From the NCBI GenBank assembly GCA_002393975.1, contig DGSM01000118.1:1-20954 (forward strand): a stretch of DNA of 20,954 nt. Reading direction: 5' to 3'. Positions 8,196 through 15,892 of the stretch are shown here, piece after piece (position 1 is the stretch's first letter; every line of letters begins with the position of its first letter). The DNA comes from Clostridiales bacterium UBA4362. GTDB lineage: Bacteria; Bacillota; Clostridia; TANB77; CAG-508. The translations under genes and the position numbers were made by a program. The notes below the pieces were generated by a model. It saw nothing but the letters and a program-made list of their open reading frames with translations, was not told where the DNA came from and did not search any database.

Positions 8196-9284
8196 TTAGA
8201 TTATAGATTCTATTTTATTAATAATCTCTTCATAATATTTTTTATCAAATAATTTATCAATCTTCTTTGCTTTTTTACCATTTTGTTCATCTTTTATTAT
8301 TTTTTTCATAACTTGGTAAATTCCATCTTCAGTATTAACACATATTTCACAAGATTCATAATTTACTACATTTTCTTTTGAAGCTGTGTCTGTAATAATT
8401 AAAGGCTTATTTAAAATCTTTGCTTCATCTAAAACCATACCTGATCCTTCATAATATGACAAAAGACAAAAATAATCACAAGCTTTAATATAAGGATAAG
8501 GATTATTTTTTTCGCCAAGAAGATAAAAGCTATCTGTTACTCCTAAATCATCTATTTGTTTTTGAAGATTAAGTCTTATGTCTCCATCTCCAACTATATA
8601 AACTTTACTATGCAATCCTTCTTTTTCTAATCTACTATGAACTCTTATAAATCTATCTATCGCTTTTGCATGTGTTAGTCTACAAACAGTTAAGAAATTA
8701 ATATCATCTTTTTCAAATGGAATTTTAATCTTTTCATCTGATTCTGTCAGTACATGGTTATAGTCTATATAATTTCTTATTACCATTTCATTTTTAAACT
8801 TGCCACATACTTTGTTAAAATCATTTCTATTTTCTTGTGAAACAAAGATAATCTTATTATATTTTTTGTACTTGTTTTTATCAACTCTTAACTTTATTTT
8901 TGACATTAGACCTCTGCCAAATGCATGTGAAATATCTGTATGTACCCATGCTATTTTATTAGTATCTTTTGCTTTAGCAAATAGTCTAGTAATTGGGCCC
9001 TCCAAAAAAGCAATTGTTGTATCATATCCTTTAGGAGGTTTGATTGCAAACATTAACTTTAATTTTATTCCTAATCGTTGAATAAAATTATAGTCTTGAT
9101 ATTTATATTTAAATAGAGTAATAACATGAACTTTTTTGTTTAATTGGTATTGTAGCAAACCTTTTCCATATATAGTAAGTATTGTAACGTCATATTTATC
9201 GCATAAACGATTGGCAACATCAACAAGCACCCTCTCGGCGCCTCCAACAGTTAACCCAGTTATACCAAATAATATCTTTTTCAT
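8196..9284 (-). CDS. Glycosyltransferase, family 4
   Basis: A 362-residue GT-B fold enzyme. The N-terminal acceptor domain starts with the typical Gly-rich loop GLTVGGAERVLVD (10-22). The C-terminal donor domain has the linker-strand region NFLTVCRLTHAKAIDRFI and the EX7E motif in YEGSGMVLDE (Glu at about 278 and 286). Retaining GT4 enzymes use a nucleotide-sugar donor to extend lipid-linked glycans in the cytoplasm. Its ATG overlaps the stop codon of the upstream polymerase/ligase-like gene by four bases (ATGA), pointing to translational coupling. Another GT4 protein in this operon (12945-14048) has a similar layout, with shared NPYPY and VGDG motifs before the EX7E site, so the two are probably related. 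The substrate is unknown. Confidence 0.9.
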   Translation of the reverse strand: MKKILFGITGLTVGGAERVLVDVANRLCDKYDVTILTIYGKGLLQYQLNKKVHVITLFKYKYQDYNFIQRLGIKLKLMFAIKPPKGYDTTIAFLEGPITRLFAKAKDTNKIAWVHTDISHAFGRGLMSKIKLRVDKNKYKKYNKIIFVSQENRNDFNKVCGKFKNEMVIRNYIDYNHVLTESDEKIKIPFEKDDINFLTVCRLTHAKAIDRFIRVHSRLEKEGLHSKVYIVGDGDIRLNLQKQIDDLGVTDSFYLLGEKNNPYPYIKACDYFCLLSYYEGSGMVLDEAKILNKPLIITDTASKENVVNYESCEICVNTEDGIYQVMKKIIKDEQNGKKAKKIDKLFDKKYYEEIINKIESII

Positions 9285-10897
9285 ATCTCCTCTTTAATTC
9301 TATTATAAAGTAAAATAATTATAGTAGCAATTAGTGTGCTATTTGAAACATTAAATAAAATATAGCCAATCACAATAGATAATGCAACTACAAGAACCAT
9401 TAAAAACATTTGCATAAATGTTTTTGTAGAAATATTTCTTATTACTTTAAATAAATTTGTTTTTCTATTTTTTATAATAAATACTATTACTTTAATGATA
9501 GACCATAATAAAATAGCAATTATTGGTCCAAAATATAAAATAAATCCACAAATTCCAAAATTGAATAATAATGCAAAAAATTCTTTTTCTAATATTAATT
9601 CTCCAGGCGGAGTTTGAAATCCATTTCCAAAAAAGATTTTATAAATATCTCTTTCTTGTTTTACAAGATTGACATGATAAATCAATTGTTGTGATCTATT
9701 ATCATTGCTATCAACTTGTTTTTGTTTAGCTTCTTCATATAGCTTTTCTATTGATTCTTTTTGAGGAATTGTCATGTAATTATTAGATATAGTTCCATTT
9801 TGTATCTTTTCATGTACTTCCCCAATATCTTTTGTTACATGGTTTTTTCCTTCTTCATTTTTTGATTCTTTTATATCTATATTATCTTCAGCAACTTTTT
9901 TGGGTTCTTTCTTTTCTTCTTTTTTAGGTTCTTGTTCATCTATTTCAACAGCATGTGCTTCTATAATGTTTTGATTAGCTTGATCTAATTGAGTTCTTCT
10001 ATTTAATGTTGCTGAACCAAATTTAAACACACCTAGTCCTAACAAAATAATTACTAATAATCCACTAATAAATAATATAAATTTTTTATCTATTATTAGT
10101 TTTAATAAAGTCCATACAATTAGAACTATAAAAGTTCCATATAATCCAACTCTAGTTCCCATTAAGAAAACCATATAGATTGAAGTTACTATAGCTAATA
10201 AAACATATCCTACTAGTGGCAATATTTCTTTTTTGTCTTTTGGAATATTTATTTGGCTAAGTAGTATTCCAAAAGCTAATATTAAGAATATACTTAAACA
10301 ATTTCCTGATTCAATCCACCCTTTATATCCAATGTTTACTTCTGGATAAGTATATGAACTTGTCTTTGTAAAAATGCTTATAAAGATCGAAACTATATAA
10401 ATTGCTAATGCAATAATTATCGAGTTATAAACTTTTCCATAAGTAATATTTGTCTTGGGCCTATTTATTTTTAATTTGGAATCTTTACCAATTATATTTT
10501 TTATAACTATTAGTGTAACTACAAAAAATGTATAGTTTAATACAAATGAAAATTCTTGTTTTGGAGTTCCATATGACCATTCTCTAAAATTATCCATACA
10601 AAGTAACATATGTTCAACTGCATATAAAACATATATAAATACTAACAGTAATAATCTTCTTTTTTGTTCTCCTGATGACTTTATAAATATAAAAATACTT
10701 AATATAACAGGAATAATTGGTCGTAAGAGAGCTGTAATTGAATTTGTTGTTCCTGGATTATCATAAAATTTATTTCTTACTAAAAAACTAATAATGTCTA
10801 AAATTGGATTTAATATAATAAATAGACAAATTAAGTTTTCTATATAAAATTTATTTTTAATTCGTTTATTGTTTTGCATATTTAAAAAACTTTCCAT
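9281..10897 (-). CDS. O-antigen polymerase/ligase-like membrane protein (Wzy/WaaL superfamily)
   Basis: A 538-residue protein with about eleven hydrophobic segments and one large hydrophilic loop, residues about 297-435, late in the protein. This is the layout of Wzy polymerases and WaaL-type O-antigen ligases. Family-like motifs are MGTRVGLYG in a mid-protein helix and RDIYKIFFGNGF in the big loop. The loop also has a Glu/Lys-rich stretch (EPKKEEKKEPKK, near 319-330). Such proteins act on the outer face, either joining lipid-linked repeat units or moving glycan to an acceptor. Which of these applies is not visible. The given start overlaps the upstream GT2 gene by 32 bases and has no clear ribosome site. 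A second ATG at 10879 has GGAAAG upstream and may be the real start. It is coupled to the next gene by a four-base overlap. Confidence 0.82.
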   Translation of the reverse strand: MESFLNMQNNKRIKNKFYIENLICLFIILNPILDIISFLVRNKFYDNPGTTNSITALLRPIIPVILSIFIFIKSSGEQKRRLLLLVFIYVLYAVEHMLLCMDNFREWSYGTPKQEFSFVLNYTFFVVTLIVIKNIIGKDSKLKINRPKTNITYGKVYNSIIIALAIYIVSIFISIFTKTSSYTYPEVNIGYKGWIESGNCLSIFLILAFGILLSQINIPKDKKEILPLVGYVLLAIVTSIYMVFLMGTRVGLYGTFIVLIVWTLLKLIIDKKFILFISGLLVIILLGLGVFKFGSATLNRRTQLDQANQNIIEAHAVEIDEQEPKKEEKKEPKKVAEDNIDIKESKNEEGKNHVTKDIGEVHEKIQNGTISNNYMTIPQKESIEKLYEEAKQKQVDSNDNRSQQLIYHVNLVKQERDIYKIFFGNGFQTPPGELILEKEFFALLFNFGICGFILYFGPIIAILLWSIIKVIVFIIKNRKTNLFKVIRNISTKTFMQMFLMVLVVALSIVIGYILFNVSNSTLIATIIILLYNRIKEEI

Positions 10898-11846
10898 AAA
10901 TCTTAATCGTGAAATTGTTCACAGTTTTTAAGTATTTATTATGATTCTTAAATCTATCATCTTTTGTGTTTTTTATAATCCTATTATTCTTCCAATTAGG
11001 AAACTTTTCATTTAAATTATTCCAAGCTTGTTTTATACATTTTTTTCTTAACTCATTATTTTCAATCTTTGCCATTCTTTTTAAAGAGCTGCAAAGAGTT
11101 AGTCTAGCAAAAGTATATTCAATCACATCTTTATATTCATCATAATAGTCTTTCTCTTTATAATAATCTAATACTTCATTTAGACTAGTAATTAAATCTA
11201 AAGTTTTCTCTGTTTGTACTTTTACTAAAGAATCTTCTCTTTGGATATAATGAATTAAAGGTTCCTCTACAAAAGCAAATTTAGAAATCTCTGGAACTAG
11301 TTTGTAAAAGAATTCAACATCTTCATATTTTAAACCATAAGGAAATCTTAAATCTTCATTTTCTAAAACTATTTCTGATTTTATAAGTTTATTCCATGCA
11401 ACAACTCTTGCATAAGTAAACATCTCCAATTTATTTGTATATCTAATACCAGTATCAATTCTTGATTCATCTGGATATTCCCAAATAAAATCACATTCTA
11501 CATAATCTGCTTTTTCCTTAATTGCCTTATTATACATTTTTTCATATAGAGTAGTATCTACATAGTCATCTGAATCTAAAAAAGCAACAAATTCTCCTGT
11601 TACATATTTTAGGCCATAATTTCTCGCATCTGATAGTCCACCATTCTCTTTTGAATATGATTTTATATTATTATACTTTTCTTCATATTGTTTTATTATT
11701 TCAGGAGAAGAATCTGTTGAGCCATCATTAACAATAATAATTTCAATATCTTTTAAAGTTTGCATGACAAGAGAATCTAGACATTTTTCTAGATATTTTT
11801 CAACATTATATACTGGAACAATTATTGAAACTTTTGGCTTAGCCAC
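10866..11846 (-). CDS. Glycosyltransferase, family 2 (EpsJ/WcaA type)
   Basis: A 326-residue soluble GT2 enzyme with a classic GT-A core: VSIIVPVYNVEKYLEKCLDS (5-24), IVNDGSTDSS, GLSDARNYG, then the metal site LDSDDYVD. The later motif GLKYEDVEFFYKL carries the Glu-Asp pair usual in this subgroup and probably includes the catalytic base. The start is GTG at 11846-11844, with AGGAG nine bases upstream and no better ATG nearby. It lies 73 bases downstream of another GT2 gene, one of the two widest gaps inside the operon, and its 3' end overlaps the polymerase/ligase-like gene. It shares the ARNYG and SKENGGLS patterns with that upstream GT2, suggesting an old duplication. The substrate is unknown. 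Confidence 0.9.
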   Translation of the reverse strand: MAKPKVSIIVPVYNVEKYLEKCLDSLVMQTLKDIEIIIVNDGSTDSSPEIIKQYEEKYNNIKSYSKENGGLSDARNYGLKYVTGEFVAFLDSDDYVDTTLYEKMYNKAIKEKADYVECDFIWEYPDESRIDTGIRYTNKLEMFTYARVVAWNKLIKSEIVLENEDLRFPYGLKYEDVEFFYKLVPEISKFAFVEEPLIHYIQREDSLVKVQTEKTLDLITSLNEVLDYYKEKDYYDEYKDVIEYTFARLTLCSSLKRMAKIENNELRKKCIKQAWNNLNEKFPNWKNNRIIKNTKDDRFKNHNKYLKTVNNFTIKIYGKFFKYAKQ

Positions 11847-11919
11847 TTTATATCTCTCCTATTAATGATTACTAACTAAAATATTAATTAATAAATCCAT
11901 TATTTTTTTTATATTATAC

Positions 11920-12930
11920 TTAATACTTAATTGAAATTAAAATCTTCTTAATTAAAGATTTTGGTCCTCTTACTTTAATATATTTTCCAACTTTTCTCTT
12001 CTTTATTTCTTTTAAGAAATAATCTTTATTATCGCCACTCATATTTTTATATGGCTCTAATAGAGAATATGTATAAAAGATTTTTGCATTCTCTTTTGTC
12101 TTCTTACATAGAGCAAGTTTTTTTGAATCCTGATCAAATTTTTCATTCATAATATCTGATATTTTCTCATCAGCTTTTACTTCTTCTGTAATAGTGTAAT
12201 ATTCATCCGTTTTCTTAATGAGTTCATCAAAAGCAATAAGAACATCATCTATTTTTTTCTTTTCACTTTCAGGATTATTTCTCATTATGCTTTTATCTGT
12301 TTGAACATAATGATATTCAAATTTATTAATACATACCATTGATTTAGCATTAAAAATCACTAATGGCATAACACTAAAATCTTCATGATATCTTCCTATT
12401 GGAAATTCTATAAACAAATTTTTCTTCATTGCATAGTCCCAAACTGGAACTATTAAATCAGCTTTTCCAAATAGCTTATTAAAGCCTTCTTCTCCAGTAC
12501 AAACATCAAAAGTTGGACATATTTCTTGTTCTTTATCTAAATAATCTCCAGCCTCTTTGTATGTTATATTTGTTTTCCATTTAATGAGTTCTATGCCATT
12601 TGTTATATATTGCTCAATATCATGAAGTAATGTTGTCTCAACAAAATCATCTGAATCAACAAATATATAGTAATCTCCACTTGCTTTAGAAACTCCATAA
12701 TTTCTCGCACTAGATAATCCGCCATTTTCTTTAGAATATAATCTAATCTTCGCACTTAATAGAGCATTTGAAAATTTTTCTTTTATAATCTCTGCTGTTT
12801 CATCTGTTGATCCATCATCAACTACAATGATCTCATAATCAAGTTTTGTATTTTTTTGATTTAATAATGTTTCCAAACATTTTTTGATTGTTTTTTTGGC
12901 ATTATATGCCGGAACAATAAAACTAATCAT
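11920..12930 (-). CDS. Glycosyltransferase, family 2
   Basis: A 336-residue soluble GT2 enzyme. Core motifs are ISFIVPAYNAKKTIKKCLET (2-21), VVDDGSTDET, SKENGGLSSARNYGV and the metal site VDSDDFVE. The motif GRYHEDFSVMPL corresponds to the Glu-Asp catalytic region of the EpsJ/WcaA type. The C-terminal third is Lys-rich and helical, with no membrane segment. The ATG follows AAAGG. It stands 14 bases after a GT4 gene, so both are probably translated from one message. It is similar in plan to the GT2 gene immediately downstream. The most likely role is addition of one sugar to the same cytoplasmic glycan intermediate; donor and linkage are unknown. Confidence 0.9.
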   Translation of the reverse strand: MISFIVPAYNAKKTIKKCLETLLNQKNTKLDYEIIVVDDGSTDETAEIIKEKFSNALLSAKIRLYSKENGGLSSARNYGVSKASGDYYIFVDSDDFVETTLLHDIEQYITNGIELIKWKTNITYKEAGDYLDKEQEICPTFDVCTGEEGFNKLFGKADLIVPVWDYAMKKNLFIEFPIGRYHEDFSVMPLVIFNAKSMVCINKFEYHYVQTDKSIMRNNPESEKKKIDDVLIAFDELIKKTDEYYTITEEVKADEKISDIMNEKFDQDSKKLALCKKTKENAKIFYTYSLLEPYKNMSGDNKDYFLKEIKKRKVGKYIKVRGPKSLIKKILISIKY

Positions 12931-12944
12931 AAAAATATACCTTT

Positions 12945-14048
12945 CTACTCGCCATTTATAATCTTTTGTAGTTTCTCTTTTATTTCCTCATTATATTTTT
13001 CTGCATCAAATTTTGCAGGTTTACAAGTTCCTGTTTCTTTAATTGAGTCTAAGAATTGTTTCATTCCTTCATAAACTCCAGATTCACTTATGTCAGTGAC
13101 AATCCCTGCTGAGGTTTTTTCTATCGCAGAATTCCAATCAGACACTTTTGTTGTAATAATTAATTTATCTAATATTCTAGCTTCTACCCAAACTACTGGA
13201 AAGCCTTCAAAATCAGATGACATTACTAAACAATCTGCTTTTTTCATATATGGATATGGATTAGATTTTCTCCCTAAGAAAATCATGTTTTGCATTCCAC
13301 GACACATCTCTTTATATTTTTCGCTTGCTTCTCCATCTCCAACAAATATTACTCTAAATTTATATCCTTCTTTAGATAGTTTCTTTGCTGCATCTATTAT
13401 TCTAGATAGTTTCTTTTGCTTTTCATCATGCCTTCCTATATTAACAAATGTAGGTAGACTAGATTCTTTTAAATCTCTTACCTTTTCTTCTGCATTTTTA
13501 AGTATTTTTTTATAGTCTATTAAGTTATTACATGTTATTGTTTTTTTACTTAAATCTGGTATTGTCGAATTAAAAACAAGCCTATCATAGTTTGAAACAA
13601 AAACTAATTTTTTGAATTCTTCAGCATGTAATGACCCAAAAAACTTCTTATATTTTGAAGCTTCATTACTAAAGAAATCCATATAATTTAAATGAACCCA
13701 TAGTGCAGAATTCTTACTAGCAATTCTGGCAATATAAGATCCTGGACCACTATATGTAGCAAATGATGCTGAAAAATCAAACTTATTTTTATATTTCTTT
13801 TTAAACTTTTGTCTTCTTAGAAAATTCTTTAGTTTTCTTACTAAAGTATTTCCACCTTCTATAGGGTGATAGTTTTCTTCAATATGTATTCCTTCAGGAA
13901 TCTCATCTAAAAATATTCCCTCATTTTTTTCTAAGACAAGTGTTATATCATTTTCTTCATCTTTAGATAAATATTTAAGTAAATTGACTAATGCAGTTTC
14001 GATTCCACCAACTTGCATAGAATATGCACTTATTAGTATTTTCTTCAA
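12945..14048 (-). CDS. Glycosyltransferase, family 4
   Basis: A 367-residue GT-B fold enzyme. The N-terminal loop is SMQVGGIETALVNLL (10-24). The donor domain contains FVNIGRHDEKQKKLSRIIDA and VGDGEASEKYKEM, and its EX7E motif is FEGFPVVWVE (Glu near 280 and 288). It probably adds a sugar with retention of configuration to the growing lipid-linked glycan. The start is a TTG (14048-14046) with GGAGG five bases upstream, so a non-ATG start is well supported. It lies 17 bases after rpiA. Glycosyltransferase genes thus begin directly after a sugar-phosphate isomerase gene, although the two have no obvious functional link apart from sharing a message. Confidence 0.9.
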   Translation of the reverse strand: MKKILISAYSMQVGGIETALVNLLKYLSKDEENDITLVLEKNEGIFLDEIPEGIHIEENYHPIEGGNTLVRKLKNFLRRQKFKKKYKNKFDFSASFATYSGPGSYIARIASKNSALWVHLNYMDFFSNEASKYKKFFGSLHAEEFKKLVFVSNYDRLVFNSTIPDLSKKTITCNNLIDYKKILKNAEEKVRDLKESSLPTFVNIGRHDEKQKKLSRIIDAAKKLSKEGYKFRVIFVGDGEASEKYKEMCRGMQNMIFLGRKSNPYPYMKKADCLVMSSDFEGFPVVWVEARILDKLIITTKVSDWNSAIEKTSAGIVTDISESGVYEGMKQFLDSIKETGTCKPAKFDAEKYNEEIKEKLQKIINGE

Positions 14049-14065
14049 ATTATCCTCCGTATCTT

Positions 14066-14710
14066 TTAATTAAGCCCTATTACCTCGGTGTTATATCCAA
14101 CAAATAATCCTGACTCAATTACTCCTGGAATTACTTTAATTCTTCTTTCTAGATCATCTGGTATATCTTCAAAGCGTGTATCTAAAATTGCATTTCCATT
14201 TTCAGTCATTCCTCTAAACTCAATATCAATCGCTCCAATTTGTTCTAATCTTGATGAAACGAAATTCATGGCAGTTGGGAATACTTCAATAGGAATTGGG
14301 CATTTTTCTCCTAATTTATCTACAAATTTTGTATGGTCAACTAATATATATGTTTTTGGCGAACTAACTATGTTTAATTTCTCTTTAAACATAGCGGCTC
14401 CTTTTCCTTTTATTAATCTTCCTCTTTTATCAACTTCATCTGCACCATCAAATCCCCAATCAATTGTGCTTTCCATTAAGTTAGAGCATGGAATCTCAAG
14501 TTCTTCACAAAGACTCTCGATTTCATTTGAAGTTGGAACAGCGGTTATTTTTAATTCTTCAGCTTTTACTTTTCTTCCAATTTCTATTGCAGCTAAATAG
14601 GAGGTTGTACCCGAACCAAATCCTATTGTCTGCCCGTTTCGAACTTTATCTGCAACTATTCTTGCAAGTTCCATTTTTTCTTCTTTGTTTGTAATTTGAT
14701 CTATGTCCAA
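14066..14710 (-). CDS. rpiA: Ribose-5-phosphate isomerase A
   Basis: A 214-residue cytoplasmic enzyme interconverting ribose 5-phosphate and ribulose 5-phosphate in the non-oxidative pentose phosphate pathway; E. coli RpiA has 219 residues. All the hallmark elements are present: the phosphate-binding loop GSGTTSY (32-38), DGADEVD (88-94) with the two active-site Asp residues, the Lys-Gly loop KGKGAAM (101-107), the catalytic Glu in KEKL (109-112) and the late IPGVIESGLF segment. The start is TTG (14710-14708) with GGAGG six bases upstream; the next in-frame ATG is at residue 13 and has no comparable site. It lies between a cadherin-like membrane protein gene and a GT4 gene. It could feed ribulose 5-phosphate to ribitol-phosphate synthesis, but no TarI/TarJ genes are seen here. 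Confidence 0.96.
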   Translation of the reverse strand: MDIDQITNKEEKMELARIVADKVRNGQTIGFGSGTTSYLAAIEIGRKVKAEELKITAVPTSNEIESLCEELEIPCSNLMESTIDWGFDGADEVDKRGRLIKGKGAAMFKEKLNIVSSPKTYILVDHTKFVDKLGEKCPIPIEVFPTAMNFVSSRLEQIGAIDIEFRGMTENGNAILDTRFEDIPDDLERRIKVIPGVIESGLFVGYNTEVIGLN

Positions 14711-14738
14711 TACAATCCTCCTAAAAGTTTTTATTTAA

Positions 14739-15872
14739 TTATTTAGCAAATCTTTTTCCATTATCTTTGCTTTTTTTCTTTTTTGTTTTTACATCTTTTT
14801 CATCTTCCGTATCTTCTTCATAATCTTCATCGTCATCATCATAGTCGCCATTTTCTTTCTTTTGTTTATGATTAATAGCCATTAAAACTATTAACACAAA
14901 TGCTAATACAGCGACTATTCCAATAACTATTGGCATTATTTTAAACTCTTTTTTCTCTGTTTTAGCTTCACCTTCTGTAATACCATCTTCTGCTGTTTCA
15001 GGTTTATTAATTGTTAATTTGTAATTGGTAACTAAGGTATCATCTTTATCAGAAGTTAATGTTATATATATAGTATTAGTACCACCTGATAAATCATAAG
15101 TACCATCTTCAGATGCACCTTCAATCTCAACATCAATTCCACTTACAGCTTTAGCATATATAACAACTGAAGTAATATCGCTTCCAACATCAGCAGTATA
15201 CTCTACTGTATTTTCATTAAATGCTGGTGTGAATTCTAAACTAGATAAGATTCCATTGGCATTCTTTTTGTCAATATTTAATGAGCTTAATTTTAAATCT
15301 GATATTGATAATTTTTTAGGCTTTTCAATGGTTATGGTATAAATCTTTTCTTGTCCATTTTCAGCCTTAACTGTAATTGCTAAATTAGTTGTTCCTTCAC
15401 CATTAACACTTCTAATTCCTGTTCCTGTGACAGTAGCTTTTGAATCATTTGCTTGTGCTTCAATTTTTATTTCTTTTAGTGAACTAAAATCATAATTTGA
15501 AGGAAATTTAACTTTATAACTAATACAATCTTTTGAAAATACTGGTGATAAAGTTCCTTCTCCAACTTTTAAGCTCTTCAAAAAGCAATCACTAGACTTA
15601 GTCACATTAGTAGGTTTAGTTGTATTTTCAGAAACTTTATTTTCCTTAGTTGTATTTTTGCTGCTTGTACTATTCTCTTCAGCAGGCTTTTCTGGAGTTG
15701 TATTTTTGGGTGGAGTAGTATTTTCTGCTGGTGGAGATGGCGGTGTTGTGTTTTCTACTACCTCAGGTGTATTTCCTGTTTCTTCTGTAGCCATTACTGG
15801 TACTACAAAAGAAACAATAGAAATAATCATTATTATAAAAATTATAAATAATTTATTAAAAACTTTTTTCAT
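14739..15872 (-). CDS. Single-pass membrane protein with tandem cadherin-like beta-sandwich domains and NTT-rich linker
   Basis: A 377-residue protein, probably exported and anchored with its C terminus in the cytoplasm. A signal peptide covers about residues 1-28 (cleavage after VMA). A Pro/Thr/Asn/Glu linker (about 30-90) carries five ENTT or KNTT units. Two cadherin-like beta-sandwich domains of the PF12733 type follow, at about 93-186 and 192-289, each starting with a CFLKSLKV- or LSSLNI-like strand and containing a SPVFSKD or TPAFNEN type turn. One membrane helix (about 310-334) leads to a charged tail of about 43 residues, acidic then Lys-rich, ending GKRFAK. The partners of these domains are unknown. 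It is clearly a paralogue of the upstream 500-residue protein. The first domain has two cysteines (DCFLKSL, DCISY) that could pair. Confidence 0.8.
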   Translation of the reverse strand: MKKVFNKLFIIFIIMIISIVSFVVPVMATEETGNTPEVVENTTPPSPPAENTTPPKNTTPEKPAEENSTSSKNTTKENKVSENTTKPTNVTKSSDCFLKSLKVGEGTLSPVFSKDCISYKVKFPSNYDFSSLKEIKIEAQANDSKATVTGTGIRSVNGEGTTNLAITVKAENGQEKIYTITIEKPKKLSISDLKLSSLNIDKKNANGILSSLEFTPAFNENTVEYTADVGSDITSVVIYAKAVSGIDVEIEGASEDGTYDLSGGTNTIYITLTSDKDDTLVTNYKLTINKPETAEDGITEGEAKTEKKEFKIMPIVIGIVAVLAFVLIVLMAINHKQKKENGDYDDDDEDYEEDTEDEKDVKTKKKKSKDNGKRFAK

Positions 15873-15892
15873 TAGAACAAATCCTTTTTGAT

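Noticed and set aside
11847..11919. Internal promoter in the 73-base gap between two GT2 genes
   Set aside because: TATAAT is present on the minus strand, but no convincing -35 lies 16-18 bases upstream and the gap is very AT-rich, so the match is expected by chance.
14088..14600. A plus-strand open frame of 170 codons opposite rpiA
   Set aside because: It lies wholly opposite a gene with all RpiA motifs, has no ribosome site that stands out, and its sequence is what the antisense of a coding region gives.
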